NCBI GenBank assembly: GCA_022508445.1
Contig: JAFLVG010000001.1
Coordinates: 286,508 to 350,507 of the forward strand
Origin: Clostridiales bacterium
Lineage (GTDB): Bacteria; Bacillota; Clostridia; Christensenellales; Pumilibacteraceae
Reading direction: 5' to 3'
Length of the DNA stretch: 64,000 nucleotides
Shown here: positions 24,672-34,220 of the stretch, piece after piece
Position numbering within the stretch: position 1 is the stretch's first letter
Layout: each line of letters begins with the position of its first letter
Program-made: the position numbers and the translations under genes
Notes under the pieces: generated by a model
What the model was told of the DNA's origin: nothing
Databases searched by the model: none
The model's input: the letters and a program-made list of their open reading frames with translations, nothing else

Positions 24672-26570
24672 TTACCATCTGCCGCCGGGGCCACCACTGC
24701 CCGGTCCGCCACCGGGAGTGCCGCCACCGGGGAACGTGCTACCCGAAGAGCCCACAGTGGTTATAATCGACGAAACGGTAAAACTCGTCATCTGCGTACT
24801 GCCGCAGTAAATGGAGTAGTTCGAGCCGTTCTTTATATCGGGCGAGCTAATGATTATGGATTGACATTCCTTCTCCACAGTGACGGACACAAGCGTATTA
24901 CCGTTGCTGTCGCAAAGCGAAACGACAGAGCTTGCCGAAATTTTGGATTGATGCGCGTAAGATATTACGTACTGCTTGGAATTGCTCGCAGGTGTTTCTA
25001 CCATGCCGAGTGTGGAAGTGACAAACAGCATGCCGCCGTTTACGATAATGCCCTTGTCGGCGTCCATACCTGCGTCACCGCCCGACGTGGGACCATGTAC
25101 AGTGACCTTGCCGCCGCTTATGAGAATACTGCCGTTGGAGTCAAGGCCGTCGCCGCTCGAATTAACCGTAATGTCGCCGCCGCTTATGATGATATGCGCG
25201 GTGACGCTTTTGTCGTCGCTCGCCGCGTTAATGCCGTCGTCGGACGCGACAAGGCTTATTGTGCCGCCGCTTATCTCCACGTAAGCGCCCTCGATTCCCT
25301 CGTAGCACTTCGTTATCGTAATATTGCCGCCCGTAATCTTGGTGAGCTTGTCGGAAGTCAGCGCGTCGTCATATGTGGAAATATTAAACGTTCCGCCCTC
25401 TATGAGCAAGTTGCCGCTGTTTGTATGAATTGCGTCGTCTGTACTGTCGATAACGAATGTGCCGTCCGTGATTGCGATTAGATAATCGCCGTCGGTGACG
25501 GTAACGGTGTTGCCGCTTTTGTCCTCGTATTCGATCTCGCCGACCTTAATTCCCTTGCAGCCCTGAACAAGCCCGTAAAGCGTGCCGTTCGTCTCGTCGT
25601 TTGCCACCTTGACATAGGTGTTGCCCGACTTTTTGTAACGGAAATCGTCAGCCGTCATGCCGTATGTCGCCATATTTTCGGCAGTTTTCTGCACAAACGT
25701 CCCCGTCGTTTTGATGTTGTAATTTCCGCCGTCTATATAGACGACCGTATCCGCTTGTATGCCGTCGCCATCGACGTTGCACGCATATTTGACGTTTTTG
25801 AGCGAAACATATCCGTCGTCGGTGGTAAACGCTTCGGCACCGTCACATTCCGCGTTGATTCCGTCTTTGCCTGCCGACTCCACGTTAATCTCGCAGCTTG
25901 CCGCGACAACCGACGCAGCGGTAATTCCGTGATTTATCGCTTTCTTGACGTTTAGTGTGGCATCCACTATCCGAATGTCCTTGCTTACCTTCACCGCACT
26001 CTTACTGTTCGACGTCACATTGAGCGTGCCCTTGCCGTTGATTGCAAGCGAGCCCTTGATGTGAATGGCGTTGACGTCGTCTCCGTCATTAGTCACGGAG
26101 TTTCTCGTTCCCTCGTTGAGAGTGATGACAAGCGTCGTCTTTTTGCTACCACTGCCGTTGCCTATCGCCACGCCGTCGCTTCTCGTTATTGTCGCACCAT
26201 CGAAGATAAAATGGAGATTAAGACTCGAAGCTGCAATCTCGATTCCGCCGTATGTGCCTTTGAACATGTACGTTCCGCTTTCGGAAATGCTGACGACATC
26301 GCTTGTCGCCTCTTTTTCGATTGCGTTATCTCCCGAAGTGTTGCCGGACAATCCGTCTAAATCGGCCTTGTCTTGCATGTCGTCCTTAGACGAGTTGTTG
26401 GTCGTGTCGTCCGCCGCATTAGGGGTTTCACCGTTACCACCGCCGCCCAGAATATCACCCGGGTTGACAAATCCATTGGGGCCGCGCCTGCCGCCATCGC
26501 CGCACGCGCTGAAAGTTAATGTCAATATAATTGATATCAGCAATACCAAAAGCAATCTCAGTTTTTTCAT
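24672..26570 (-). CDS. Secreted beta-helix lipoprotein, carbohydrate-binding (Cthe_2159/DUF4353-like)
   Basis: A 632-residue lipoprotein (signal MKKLRLLLVLLISIILTL..., lipobox F-S-A-C) with an Asp/Asn-rich linker and then a long parallel-beta-helix-like domain. Short strands repeat as 'IHIKGSLAINGKGTLNVTS', 'ITGGNITITKCYEGIEG', 'IIISGGDITVNSSGDGLD', 'ILISGGKVTVHGPTSGGD' with D-G-(I/L)-(N/D)-A/S turns, the pattern of the Cthe_2159 family, which binds acidic plant glycans such as polygalacturonate. It ends in a Gly/Pro-rich tail (G-G-G-T-P-G-G-G...), perhaps for wall passage. The next genes upstream encode a two-component system, and both promoters share one direct-repeat box, so it is probably a target of that system. 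Confidence 0.85.
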   Translation of the reverse strand: MKKLRLLLVLLISIILTLTFSACGDGGRRGPNGFVNPGDILGGGGNGETPNAADDTTNNSSKDDMQDKADLDGLSGNTSGDNAIEKEATSDVVSISESGTYMFKGTYGGIEIAASSLNLHFIFDGATITRSDGVAIGNGSGSKKTTLVITLNEGTRNSVTNDGDDVNAIHIKGSLAINGKGTLNVTSNSKSAVKVSKDIRIVDATLNVKKAINHGITAASVVAASCEINVESAGKDGINAECDGAEAFTTDDGYVSLKNVKYACNVDGDGIQADTVVYIDGGNYNIKTTGTFVQKTAENMATYGMTADDFRYKKSGNTYVKVANDETNGTLYGLVQGCKGIKVGEIEYEDKSGNTVTVTDGDYLIAITDGTFVIDSTDDAIHTNSGNLLIEGGTFNISTYDDALTSDKLTKITGGNITITKCYEGIEGAYVEISGGTISLVASDDGINAASDDKSVTAHIIISGGDITVNSSGDGLDSNGSILISGGKVTVHGPTSGGDAGMDADKGIIVNGGMLFVTSTLGMVETPASNSKQYVISYAHQSKISASSVVSLCDSNGNTLVSVTVEKECQSIIISSPDIKNGSNYSIYCGSTQMTSFTVSSIITTVGSSGSTFPGGGTPGGGPGSGGPGGRW

Positions 26571-26601
26571 GCTTCACCTCATGATTGATGTTGTTAAGAT
26601 C

Positions 26602-26634
26602 ATTATAAAATATTTACCTTAAATCAAACTTAAA
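26602..26634 (-). promoter_or_regulatory. Promoter with response-regulator box upstream of the beta-helix lipoprotein
   Basis: On the minus strand the direct repeat TTTAAG-TTTGA-TTTAAG (26618-26634, half-sites 11 bp apart) ends 10 bp before TATAAT (26602-26607). The box covers the -35 position, as for OmpR/PhoP-type activators. A close copy with equal spacing lies before the regulator gene. Confidence 0.7.
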
Positions 26635-26689
26635 AACAAAGTCGATAAATAAATTTTTATCGGATTTTGTGCTATTGACAATAAGCTAC

Positions 26690-27940
26690 TTATAACGTCA
26701 CGGTGAAGGTCACGACCTCGTTTTCTTTCCTTGCCGTAATTTTCCCCTTGTGCGCGGTTACAATAGACTTAACGACAGACAGTCCTATGCCGTGTCCGCC
26801 CGTCTCGGAGTTGCGCGATCGATCTTTGCGGTAAAACCTTTCGAACAGAACGTCCAAATCTCCGTTTGGAACATCGTCTGCGCAATTACTCACCGTGAGC
26901 TGAATTTTCCCGTTCGTCGAATTCAATTTAACTTCTATTTTGCTGTTTTGCGAGGAATATTTAAGCGCGTTGTCGATGAGAAGCGACACGACCTGTCGAA
27001 GCATAGTCTCATCCCCGCGGTAGTGCAGTTCGGGTTGAATATATTCGACAAGCTCGTAACCGCGAGAAATCGCCACCGATTCAAACGACTTAACAGTTTC
27101 TGAAACAGCGTCGGATAGACAAAATTCTATCATGTCCATTCGTTGCGTTTGCTCGTCCATGCGCGCGAGAAATACCAATTTGTCGGTGAGCGAGGAAAGC
27201 CTTTTGACCTGCGTCTTAATTTCTTCCGTCAACTCGTTCCCGCCGTTTTGCATATCCAAAACGTCCACGCTCGCGCCGATAATTGTCAGCGGCGTTTTTA
27301 TCTCGTGACTCGCGTCCGTGATAAACCGCTTTTGCTTGGAATAGCTCTCCGCAATCGGTTTAATCATCTTGCCCGACAATAAATACACCAGCAAAAATAC
27401 AACGGCAAAACCGCCTGCGCTCACTCCGAAGCTCACCCACAAGAAGTTGTAAAAGCCGGACAGCTCTCTCGTACAATCCACAAAAATATACAGTTTGCCG
27501 CCGAAATCGGTAGACGTTACTCCGTATCGGTAGTTTCCGTAAAACCCGCTCGCGCTTTTTTTCTTGTACAAATTCTCGGCGTAACGTTTTGCCGCGGCTT
27601 CGTCGATTGCGGCGATATGTTCTATATTGACCGCCACAACGTAACCGTCATTGTTGAGTTCGACTGTGAAATAACGTGTTTCGAACGGCGTTTCCGGCGA
27701 CATAGGTCTGTCGGGCAACATCGGTCTATTCGAATCATCTATCCCGTCGTTGCCGCCGTGCTCGCCGCCCGAAACGTCGAACTTGCCGCCGCCCGATTTC
27801 AAAATGGATACGATATCGTCCGCATTATCGACCACTCGGACATAGTTGACAATGTTTATAACGCTCATTATTATCGCAAGAACAGCGAAAACGGAACACA
27901 TTGCGATTATGATGAATTTTCGCCTGAGGCGCTTAACCAT
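26690..27940 (-). CDS. Sensor histidine kinase
   Basis: A 416-residue membrane kinase. The first membrane helix is at residues 10-33, then an extracellular sensor of about 130 residues beginning with a Gly/Asp-rich stretch, a second helix near residues 172-192, and the phospho-acceptor helix 'FITDASHEIKTPLTIIG' (H-box). The ATPase part follows: 'LVSLLIDNALKYSSQNSKIE' (N-box), 'FYRKDRSRNSETGGHGIGLSVV' (F and G boxes). It autophosphorylates on His and passes phosphate to the response regulator whose gene overlaps its start by 8 bp. The signal is unknown; proximity to a secreted glycan-binding protein suggests a cell-envelope or glycan cue. Confidence 0.93.
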   Translation of the reverse strand: MVKRLRRKFIIIAMCSVFAVLAIIMSVINIVNYVRVVDNADDIVSILKSGGGKFDVSGGEHGGNDGIDDSNRPMLPDRPMSPETPFETRYFTVELNNDGYVVAVNIEHIAAIDEAAAKRYAENLYKKKSASGFYGNYRYGVTSTDFGGKLYIFVDCTRELSGFYNFLWVSFGVSAGGFAVVFLLVYLLSGKMIKPIAESYSKQKRFITDASHEIKTPLTIIGASVDVLDMQNGGNELTEEIKTQVKRLSSLTDKLVFLARMDEQTQRMDMIEFCLSDAVSETVKSFESVAISRGYELVEYIQPELHYRGDETMLRQVVSLLIDNALKYSSQNSKIEVKLNSTNGKIQLTVSNCADDVPNGDLDVLFERFYRKDRSRNSETGGHGIGLSVVKSIVTAHKGKITARKENEVVTFTVTL

Positions 27941-28607
27941 TGTTTTCCTCCAATGTGTATCCGATGTTCCGTATTGCTCTTATCTGCACCTTGTCGGTGA
28001 GCTCCGCGAGCTTTTTCCGCAAGTAAGAGATGTATGTCCAAACGACGTTGCTCTCCGTTTCGCTCTCGTAGCCCCATATTTTTTCCATAAACTGCTCTGC
28101 GGATACGACTTTTCCGCGATCCATGAGCATCGCCATCATTTGAAATTCTTTACTGCTCAAACGGAAAACCCCTCTCGGAGAAGACAGCTCAAATGTCGAG
28201 AGGTCGAGCGTAACATCTTGAAACTTCAATGTGTTGTCCGCTTGTCCACTCTTTCGGCGCAACATTGCGCGAAGGCGCGCAAGCAATTCTTTTACGTCAA
28301 ACGGCTTGCCGAGATAATCGTCCGCGCCGCTATCCAAGCCCAAAACCTTATCGTCTATTTCTGTCTTTGCCGTCAGCATAAGCACGGGCAGAGTCTTATT
28401 CGTCTTGCGAAGCTCTTTTAAAACGGTTATTCCGTCCATTTTGGGCATCATGACGTCGAGTATCGCTCCGTCATAATTGCCTGTCAGGAGATAGTCGAGC
28501 GCATCCTGTCCGTTGTAAACCGCGTCAACCGAATAGCGGTCGTGTTTGAGTATAGTCAAAAGAATATTTGAAAGAGCCTTTTCGTCCTCCGCCAAAAGCA
28601 ACCGCAT
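27933..28607 (-). CDS. OmpR/PhoB-family response regulator
   Basis: A 224-residue two-domain regulator. The receiver domain (1-120) has the acidic pair in 'LLAEDEKALS', the phospho-acceptor Asp in 'YDGAILDVMMPKMDG', Thr in 'VLMLTAKTE' and Lys in 'YLGKPFDVKELLAR'. The C-terminal winged helix (125-224) ends with 'ESNVVWTYISYLRKKL' and 'IRNIGYTLEE'. It is the first gene of the operon and its end overlaps the kinase start, so the two are coupled. Its own promoter carries the direct-repeat box also found before the beta-helix lipoprotein, which suggests autoregulation. Confidence 0.95.
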   Translation of the reverse strand: MRLLLAEDEKALSNILLTILKHDRYSVDAVYNGQDALDYLLTGNYDGAILDVMMPKMDGITVLKELRKTNKTLPVLMLTAKTEIDDKVLGLDSGADDYLGKPFDVKELLARLRAMLRRKSGQADNTLKFQDVTLDLSTFELSSPRGVFRLSSKEFQMMAMLMDRGKVVSAEQFMEKIWGYESETESNVVWTYISYLRKKLAELTDKVQIRAIRNIGYTLEENNG

Positions 28608-28626
28608 ATCCGCCTCCCGATATCAT

Positions 28627-28659
28627 AGCATACCGCACTTAGCTTAATCAAACCTTAAA
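28627..28659 (-). promoter_or_regulatory. Promoter with response-regulator box upstream of the two-component operon
   Basis: On the minus strand TTTAAG-GTTTG-ATTAAG (28643-28659, half-sites 11 bp apart) ends 10 bp before a TATGCT -10 (28627-28632), matching the spacing at 26602-26634. Confidence 0.62.
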
Positions 28660-28757
28660 TTTTTATCATTGTATCAAAAAACACGGCAAAAATCAATTGT
28701 TAACCGCGACTGCACCGTGATCCGCAAAACTATTTTTGTGACGACCTGCGCGAAATG

Positions 28758-28786
28758 TTGACTTAATCGTACGGAAGTGCTAATAT
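28758..28786 (+). promoter_or_regulatory. Promoter of the ArsB-like permease gene
   Basis: TTGACT, 17-bp spacer, TAATAT, with start near 28793 and the ATG at 28813. Confidence 0.72.
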
Positions 28787-28812
28787 AAATCGGATTTTCA
28801 CGGACGATAAAA

Positions 28813-30111
28813 ATGCTTAACATCATCATCTGTTGCACGGCATGTGTACTTATGCTCCTTGCCGTGCTTTTTCTCCCGAAGCTACACGTCGGGAAGATCA
28901 AACTCGATACATATTGGGTACCCGTACTTTTGGGCGCCGTGATTATTCTATGTAGCGGACAAACGGATGTCACCGCTATCGGAAAAGCGCTTATTGCGGA
29001 CACGGCCGTCAATCCGCTTAAAATTCTCGTGCTGTTTCTTTCTATGACCGTGCTTTCGGTGTTTTTGGACGAACTCGGATTTTTCAGTTATCTCGCCTCG
29101 GTTTCGTTGAAGCATTCGCACGGCGGACAAAAGCGGCTGTTTTTCTCGCTATATTTTATCGTGGCGCTGCTCACCGTGTTTACATCAAACGACGTCATCG
29201 TGCTCTCTTTCACGCCGTTTATTTGCTATTTCGCAAAAGACGCAAAAATCGATCCGCTCCCGTATCTTGCCGCCGAGTTCGTCGCCGCAAACACGTGGAG
29301 CATGGCGCTCGTAATAGGCAACCCGACCAATATATACATCGCGACAGCCTACGGGGTGGACTTTTTGTCGTATCTTGCGGTGAGCATTCTTCCGACAATT
29401 GCGGCGGGCGGCATATCCCTTGCGCTTTTGTGGCTGTTGTTCCGCAAAAAACTTTCGGCGCCCGTCGAGGGCTGTGCCGAACAGGTTGTAATAAGCGATA
29501 AGCTCTCACTCGGCATAGGCGTGGCGCATATTTCGGTTTGCACCGTAATGCTCGCGATAAGCTCGTACACAGGCATCGAAATGTGGCTCGTTGCTCTTTG
29601 TGCGGCAGGCAGTCTGTTTCTGTGCACGCTGATTATATCCGCGGCGAGAAAAGAAAAACCGCGCACGCTTTTAAAGTGCGTCAAGCGTGCGCCGTGGCAG
29701 TTCATTCCATTTTTGCTCGCCATGTTCGTAATGACAGAGGCTTTGAGCGAACAAGGAACGACGGCAAAAATCGGCGCATTTCTCGGAAATGATATTGCAG
29801 TACTCAAATACGGCGGCCTGTCGTTTCTCGGCTCGAACATAATCAACAATATTCCGATGAGCGTTTTTCTCTCGTCGATGATAGGCTCCGCAAACGCAGG
29901 CGTGGGCGCCATGTATGCAACGGTTATCGGCTCGAATATCGGTGCATTCTTCACGCCCATCGGCGCGTTGGCAGGGCTGATGTGGAGCTCTATTCTATCC
30001 GAGCACGGAATCAAATTCGGCTACCGCGATTTTCTTAAACTCGGAGTGACCGTTGCAATCCCCACTCTCGTCGCGGCGCTCGGCGTGCTTCGGCTCGTGC
30101 TTCTTATCTGA
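28813..30111 (+). CDS. ArsB/NhaD-type (ion transporter superfamily) permease
   Basis: A 432-residue protein with about eleven hydrophobic segments and the internal two-fold pattern of the IT superfamily. 'FTSNDVIVLSFTPF' matches the conserved T-x-N-D-x-x-x-L loop. 'AANTWSMALVIGNPTN' is the first G-N-P-T-N signature, and 'SFLGSNIINNIPMSVFLS' with 'TVIGSNIGAFFTPIGALAGLMW' is the second half. Family members export arsenite or exchange Na+ for H+, or carry dicarboxylates. No arsR or arsenate reductase is nearby, so arsenic resistance is not supported by context. Monocistronic, convergent with the glycan locus. Confidence 0.82.
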   Translation: MLNIIICCTACVLMLLAVLFLPKLHVGKIKLDTYWVPVLLGAVIILCSGQTDVTAIGKALIADTAVNPLKILVLFLSMTVLSVFLDELGFFSYLASVSLKHSHGGQKRLFFSLYFIVALLTVFTSNDVIVLSFTPFICYFAKDAKIDPLPYLAAEFVAANTWSMALVIGNPTNIYIATAYGVDFLSYLAVSILPTIAAGGISLALLWLLFRKKLSAPVEGCAEQVVISDKLSLGIGVAHISVCTVMLAISSYTGIEMWLVALCAAGSLFLCTLIISAARKEKPRTLLKCVKRAPWQFIPFLLAMFVMTEALSEQGTTAKIGAFLGNDIAVLKYGGLSFLGSNIINNIPMSVFLSSMIGSANAGVGAMYATVIGSNIGAFFTPIGALAGLMWSSILSEHGIKFGYRDFLKLGVTVAIPTLVAALGVLRLVLLI

Positions 30112-30170
30112 ATAAATAATCCATATTCACCGGCGGCAAAACAGCGGCAAAATATCGCGAGAACATAAAG

Positions 30171-30210
30171 GCGAAGCCGAGTCAAACATCATAGCTTAAC
30201 TCGGCTTCGC
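30171..30210. terminator. Hairpin between convergent units
   Basis: GCGAAGCCGAGT, 16-nt loop, perfect 12-bp complement. It has no clear T-run, but its position between two convergent ends makes a termination role likely. Confidence 0.55.
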
Positions 30211-30255
30211 ATAGGGGAAACGTAATCGTTCGTGTTGTCATTTGTTTATAAACGG

Positions 30256-32004
30256 CTAATCATTCTCGAAAATATTTTTTAGTTTGGCATTATCGAATTT
30301 GGGTTCGTGGTTTTCGTCGAGAAGACCGTTTATCTCTTGTTGAACGTCAGTAAGCTGGGTGTAGCAGTAACCGCAGAAGTCGCATTCGTATATGCCTTTC
30401 ATGAGATTAGTAAGCCGTGCGTAGAATTCTTCGGCGGTCTTTGCGCCGCTGTTGTAACCCCAATTCCCGTCCACGCATCCGCTCTGCATCGCTATTCCGC
30501 CGAACTCGGTGAGCAGCACGGGCTGGCCTTGATAAACATTTCCTTCCGCCATGAGCTTTCTGCCCTGCGGATACATGGTGTCGTAGTTTTCGGGATTGTA
30601 TTTCGTTTTGAACTCGTCGCCCGAGTATGCATAGTCGTGTATGCCCAATACGTCCGTTGCGCTCAGACATTCCCAGCCGTCGTTAGTGGAAACAGGTCGG
30701 CTTCCGTCTATTGCGTGAGTCATGTAATATAACGCTCTGCCGTAGTTCTGTTGGTTCTCGTCATTGATTATTTTCCTGGTTCCCCAGCTTTCGTTTAACG
30801 GGACATAGCACACAACGCTCGTAAAGTTCCGTGCTACGTTTACTATCTCTTGCCATTCCTTTGTTTGTGCGTACATCATGTCCGCATTGAAGTTATACGC
30901 AGACGGCATTTCGCACCAGGTCAGAAATCCAATTTCTTCTGCGAGATAGTAAAAGTACGGGTCTTCGAACTTTTGGTGTTTCCTCGCTCCGTTAAAGCCC
31001 ATTGCCTTTGCCATTTCGATGTCGTGGCGTATGGCCTCCACCGACGGCGGCGTTATTCCGCTTTCCTTCCAATACCCTTGATCGAGTACCAGCCTTTGGT
31101 ACAATCTTCGGTTATTAAGCGTTATTTTTCCTTCGTTATCTATCGACACTTTTCTCATGCCGAATCTGGTATGCGCTTTATCTACGCATTTACCTTTAAC
31201 GTATAGCATTACGTCCACATAGAACAGATTGGGTTTCTCGGGAGTCCAATACTGTTTTTCGTCCACAAAGTCGGCTTCCATGAGCGATACCGTATACCTT
31301 GTATGCTTGCCGTCCGTTGTTTGTCTTTGTGTTTTTACTCGGTTTCCGTCGTAATATACGTCGAGCTGTATCTCGTCCGCAATTCCGTACATCGTCGTTA
31401 TTTCGCCTTTAAACGAGCATGTATCTATGTCCGGTATGAGCGAAAACGCTTGCACCGCATCCTCGCCCGTAAACTCCATCCACACGCTCTGCCATATTCC
31501 CGTATTGGGTACGTACCAGCAACTGAACGGTTTTTCCAGCCAGCTTTGCTTGCCGCGCGGTATTGTGGGATCTGTGGGATCTTTGCAACGCACCACTACC
31601 GTATTTTCTCCGTTCGGTTTGAGATACTGTGTTACGTCCGCACTGAACGGGGTATATCCGCCCACGTGCTTGACTGCGTGGTTACCGTTTACCCATACGT
31701 CCGTTTCGTAGTCGCACGCATTAAAGCACAAGAGCGCTCGCTTTTTGTGCTTGCTCTTTTCTATTTGAAAGCTCTTGCGGTACCACACTGTACTGTGCGG
31801 AGTTGTATCGCCTATTCCGCTTGCCGGGTATTGGTATGTATACGGGACTGTTATTGTTTTGTTAAGTCTTACTTTGCCCGTATGGTACTTGCGCTTTTCT
31901 CCGTCTTTCGCGTCGTCATACGCAAACTCCCATTCTCCGTTTAGGCTCATCCACTCGTCTCGCCTGAACTGCGGTCTCGGATATTCTTTCCTCTTGCTAA
32001 TCAT
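30256..32004 (-). CDS. Glycoside hydrolase family 2 protein
   Basis: A 582-residue enzyme without a signal peptide, so cytoplasmic. Domains in order: an N-terminal jelly-roll sugar-binding domain (1-170; 'WYRKSFQIEKSKHKKRALLC', 'ACDYETDVWVNG'), an Ig-like domain (170-275), and a TIM barrel (276-582) with the acid/base Glu in 'CYVPLNESWGTR' (N-E) and the nucleophile Glu in 'PVLLTEFGGIA'. It would cleave a beta-linked galactose, glucuronate, mannose or arabinose end; the short length and lack of LacZ C-terminal domains leave the sugar open. It is the last gene of the minus-strand glycan locus, 53 bp after the alpha-galactosidase. Confidence 0.88.
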   Translation of the reverse strand: MISKRKEYPRPQFRRDEWMSLNGEWEFAYDDAKDGEKRKYHTGKVRLNKTITVPYTYQYPASGIGDTTPHSTVWYRKSFQIEKSKHKKRALLCFNACDYETDVWVNGNHAVKHVGGYTPFSADVTQYLKPNGENTVVVRCKDPTDPTIPRGKQSWLEKPFSCWYVPNTGIWQSVWMEFTGEDAVQAFSLIPDIDTCSFKGEITTMYGIADEIQLDVYYDGNRVKTQRQTTDGKHTRYTVSLMEADFVDEKQYWTPEKPNLFYVDVMLYVKGKCVDKAHTRFGMRKVSIDNEGKITLNNRRLYQRLVLDQGYWKESGITPPSVEAIRHDIEMAKAMGFNGARKHQKFEDPYFYYLAEEIGFLTWCEMPSAYNFNADMMYAQTKEWQEIVNVARNFTSVVCYVPLNESWGTRKIINDENQQNYGRALYYMTHAIDGSRPVSTNDGWECLSATDVLGIHDYAYSGDEFKTKYNPENYDTMYPQGRKLMAEGNVYQGQPVLLTEFGGIAMQSGCVDGNWGYNSGAKTAEEFYARLTNLMKGIYECDFCGYCYTQLTDVQQEINGLLDENHEPKFDNAKLKNIFEND

Positions 32005-32057
32005 AATTACCTCGGTAGTGCTTCACTGAGCGCTTTGCAAAAGCAACGGCGCCGATT

Positions 32058-34172
32058 TTATCTCTTATTCGTCAATTTTTTTATGTGCCAAATGTTTGCG
32101 GAAAAATCATTGCGGAATTCGGGCTGCAATCCGTCGTACATTAGCTCCGCACCGGAAAGCTGCGCGTTAAGCTCTTTGACAGAATACAAAGCGTTTTCGT
32201 CAAGTCCTTTCAGCTTGATTTTTCCGATAGGCAAATTCACCTTATTGAGCGTGTTAACGGCGACGACGTATGCTTCGCTTCCGTCTTCCGCCGCCACTTG
32301 CTCGCAGAAAATATCGCTCGCAAACGGATTGCGCAGTCTGTACAGTTCACCGGTGAGAATCAGATTTCTATCCGCCTTGTAAGTCTCGATTTGCTTTTTT
32401 ATCTTTTCGCGCTCATCTTCCGATATTTCCGCGACGTTAAGCTCATATCCCAAACAGCCGAGCGACGCCACCGCGCCGCGCGTGTCAAACGGCGTTGTAC
32501 GCGCAGATTGATGATTGGGACACACGGAAACGTGATTGGAAAGAGTTTGAAGCGGATAGCACAGCGACAAGCCGTACTGAATTTTTGTGCGCTCGTGCGC
32601 GTCCGTATCGTCGCTCGCCCAGATCATGGGGCTGTAATAAAGTATTGCGGGATCGAACCGTCCGCCACCCGACGAACAGCCCTCTATAAGCACGTTCGGG
32701 AACTCGTGCGACAGTCTGTCGTACAGCTCGTACACGCCGCGCACGTAACCGAAGTACAGCTTGCCGTTCGGCACGTCGGACAAGCCTCTGTTCATATCCC
32801 ACTTCACATACAATATTTCATGCTCAGCAAGAATCTTTCGCATTGCCTCGAAAACGTAATCGACAACCTGCGGATTGGAAAAATCCAAAACGTATTGATT
32901 GCGCATTTCAATGCCCTTGCGCCCGACCGTTGAAATCGCCCAACCGGGATGAGCGCGGTAAAGGTCGCTGTTCGGGCTTATCGCTTCCGGCTCGAACCAT
33001 ATGCCGAACTTCATGCCGTTCTTCTTGCAATGGTCGATGACGGCTTTAAGTCCGTTGGGCAGCTTGCGCCTGTCTATAATCCAATCGCCAAGCGAGCAAT
33101 TGTCGGAGTCGCGCTTGCCGAACCAGCCGTCGTCAAGCACTACGGTGTCTATGCCCAAACCATTTGCGCCGTCGATAAACCTTTTGAGCTTTTGCTCATC
33201 GAAGTCGAAATAAACGCTTTCCCAGCTGTTCACGACGATTGGACGCGGCTTATCCGCAAACCTCGGATCTATCAGCCTTGTGCGGTAGAGCTTGTGGAAA
33301 ATTCTGCTCATACCGCCCACGCCCTCGTCGGTATACACCGAAACGAGCTCGGGCGAAACAAAGCTCTCGCCCACTTCAAGCGATATTCCGCCTTCCGCTA
33401 TTTGCGCGCCGAAGTTAACGCGCACGCGCGATTTTTCGTCGCGCTCCATTCTTGCGGCAAAGTTGCCGCTGTAAATCAGGTTGAATCCGTACACATCGCC
33501 GCTGTGCTCGGTTGCGTCCTTATCGAGTACCGCCAAAAACGGATTGTGCTGGTGCGACGTCACGCCGCGCGAGGACGAGAGCGTGTGTACTCCGTATGCG
33601 ACGCTCTGCCGAGAAACGCCGCACTCCGCGCCCCAGCGACCGTCGAGCGATATGTAGTCGTAATCGCCTATGTCAAGCTCGGTGCATGCGGAATCGAGCG
33701 TGCAGAGCGTTACGGGCAATTTTCCTATATTCTTGATTTCGGTGTGGCGTGCAAGCGCGCCGTCGTACACGGTGTAATACAGTTTAAGTTCGAGCCCTGC
33801 CACTGCGTCTTTTAGCGTTACGGCAAGCGTTTGCGCCTTGCCGCGAAGCGAAGGCATATTAAGGCTCGGCTTATCGTCAAGTACCTCCGCTGACTCAAAT
33901 AAGAAATCGGTTGACGTAAAGCCGTTTCCGCTCACCGCGGCGGACGGAATTCGAAAATCTCCTCTTCCTCTTTCTCCCACTTCAAACGGCATCCAATCGT
34001 ATCCGAATGAGTGAACGCTTAACGCATTGAGCGCACTGCTTTTCATGCGCGCCTTGTCAACGGGAAGCGCCTTGCCGTAGTACGAGTGGACAAGCTTGCC
34101 GTCCTTGACAAAAAAAGCATACGAGTACTTGCCGTCAGTAATGTGATAAATATTGTCGCTTATCGTTATCAT
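32058..34172 (-). CDS. Alpha-galactosidase, glycoside hydrolase family 36
   Basis: A 704-residue cytoplasmic enzyme of typical GH36 length. The N-terminal beta-supersandwich (1-300) precedes a TIM barrel: 'VLDDGWFGKRDSDNCSLGDW' (substrate-contacting D-D-G-W-F), 'YVKWDMNRGLSD' with the nucleophile Asp (K-W-D-x-N), 'EGCSSGGGRFD', and 'WASDDTDAHERTKIQYG' with the acid/base Asp (S-D-D-T-D). It removes terminal alpha-1,6-galactose from raffinose-type or galactomannan-type oligosaccharides after import. Its place behind an ABC importer fits intracellular finishing of imported glycans. Confidence 0.95.
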   Translation of the reverse strand: MITISDNIYHITDGKYSYAFFVKDGKLVHSYYGKALPVDKARMKSSALNALSVHSFGYDWMPFEVGERGRGDFRIPSAAVSGNGFTSTDFLFESAEVLDDKPSLNMPSLRGKAQTLAVTLKDAVAGLELKLYYTVYDGALARHTEIKNIGKLPVTLCTLDSACTELDIGDYDYISLDGRWGAECGVSRQSVAYGVHTLSSSRGVTSHQHNPFLAVLDKDATEHSGDVYGFNLIYSGNFAARMERDEKSRVRVNFGAQIAEGGISLEVGESFVSPELVSVYTDEGVGGMSRIFHKLYRTRLIDPRFADKPRPIVVNSWESVYFDFDEQKLKRFIDGANGLGIDTVVLDDGWFGKRDSDNCSLGDWIIDRRKLPNGLKAVIDHCKKNGMKFGIWFEPEAISPNSDLYRAHPGWAISTVGRKGIEMRNQYVLDFSNPQVVDYVFEAMRKILAEHEILYVKWDMNRGLSDVPNGKLYFGYVRGVYELYDRLSHEFPNVLIEGCSSGGGRFDPAILYYSPMIWASDDTDAHERTKIQYGLSLCYPLQTLSNHVSVCPNHQSARTTPFDTRGAVASLGCLGYELNVAEISEDEREKIKKQIETYKADRNLILTGELYRLRNPFASDIFCEQVAAEDGSEAYVVAVNTLNKVNLPIGKIKLKGLDENALYSVKELNAQLSGAELMYDGLQPEFRNDFSANIWHIKKLTNKR

Positions 34173-34220
34173 AAACCGAAACCTCTTATTGATCGCAACC
34201 GAAAGAACAAGCGCTTAAAT

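Noticed and set aside
28813..30111. Arsenic-resistance assignment for the ArsB-like permease
   Set aside because: Only the broad ion-transporter family is supported; no arsR, arsC or arsA lies nearby, so arsenite export is not claimed.
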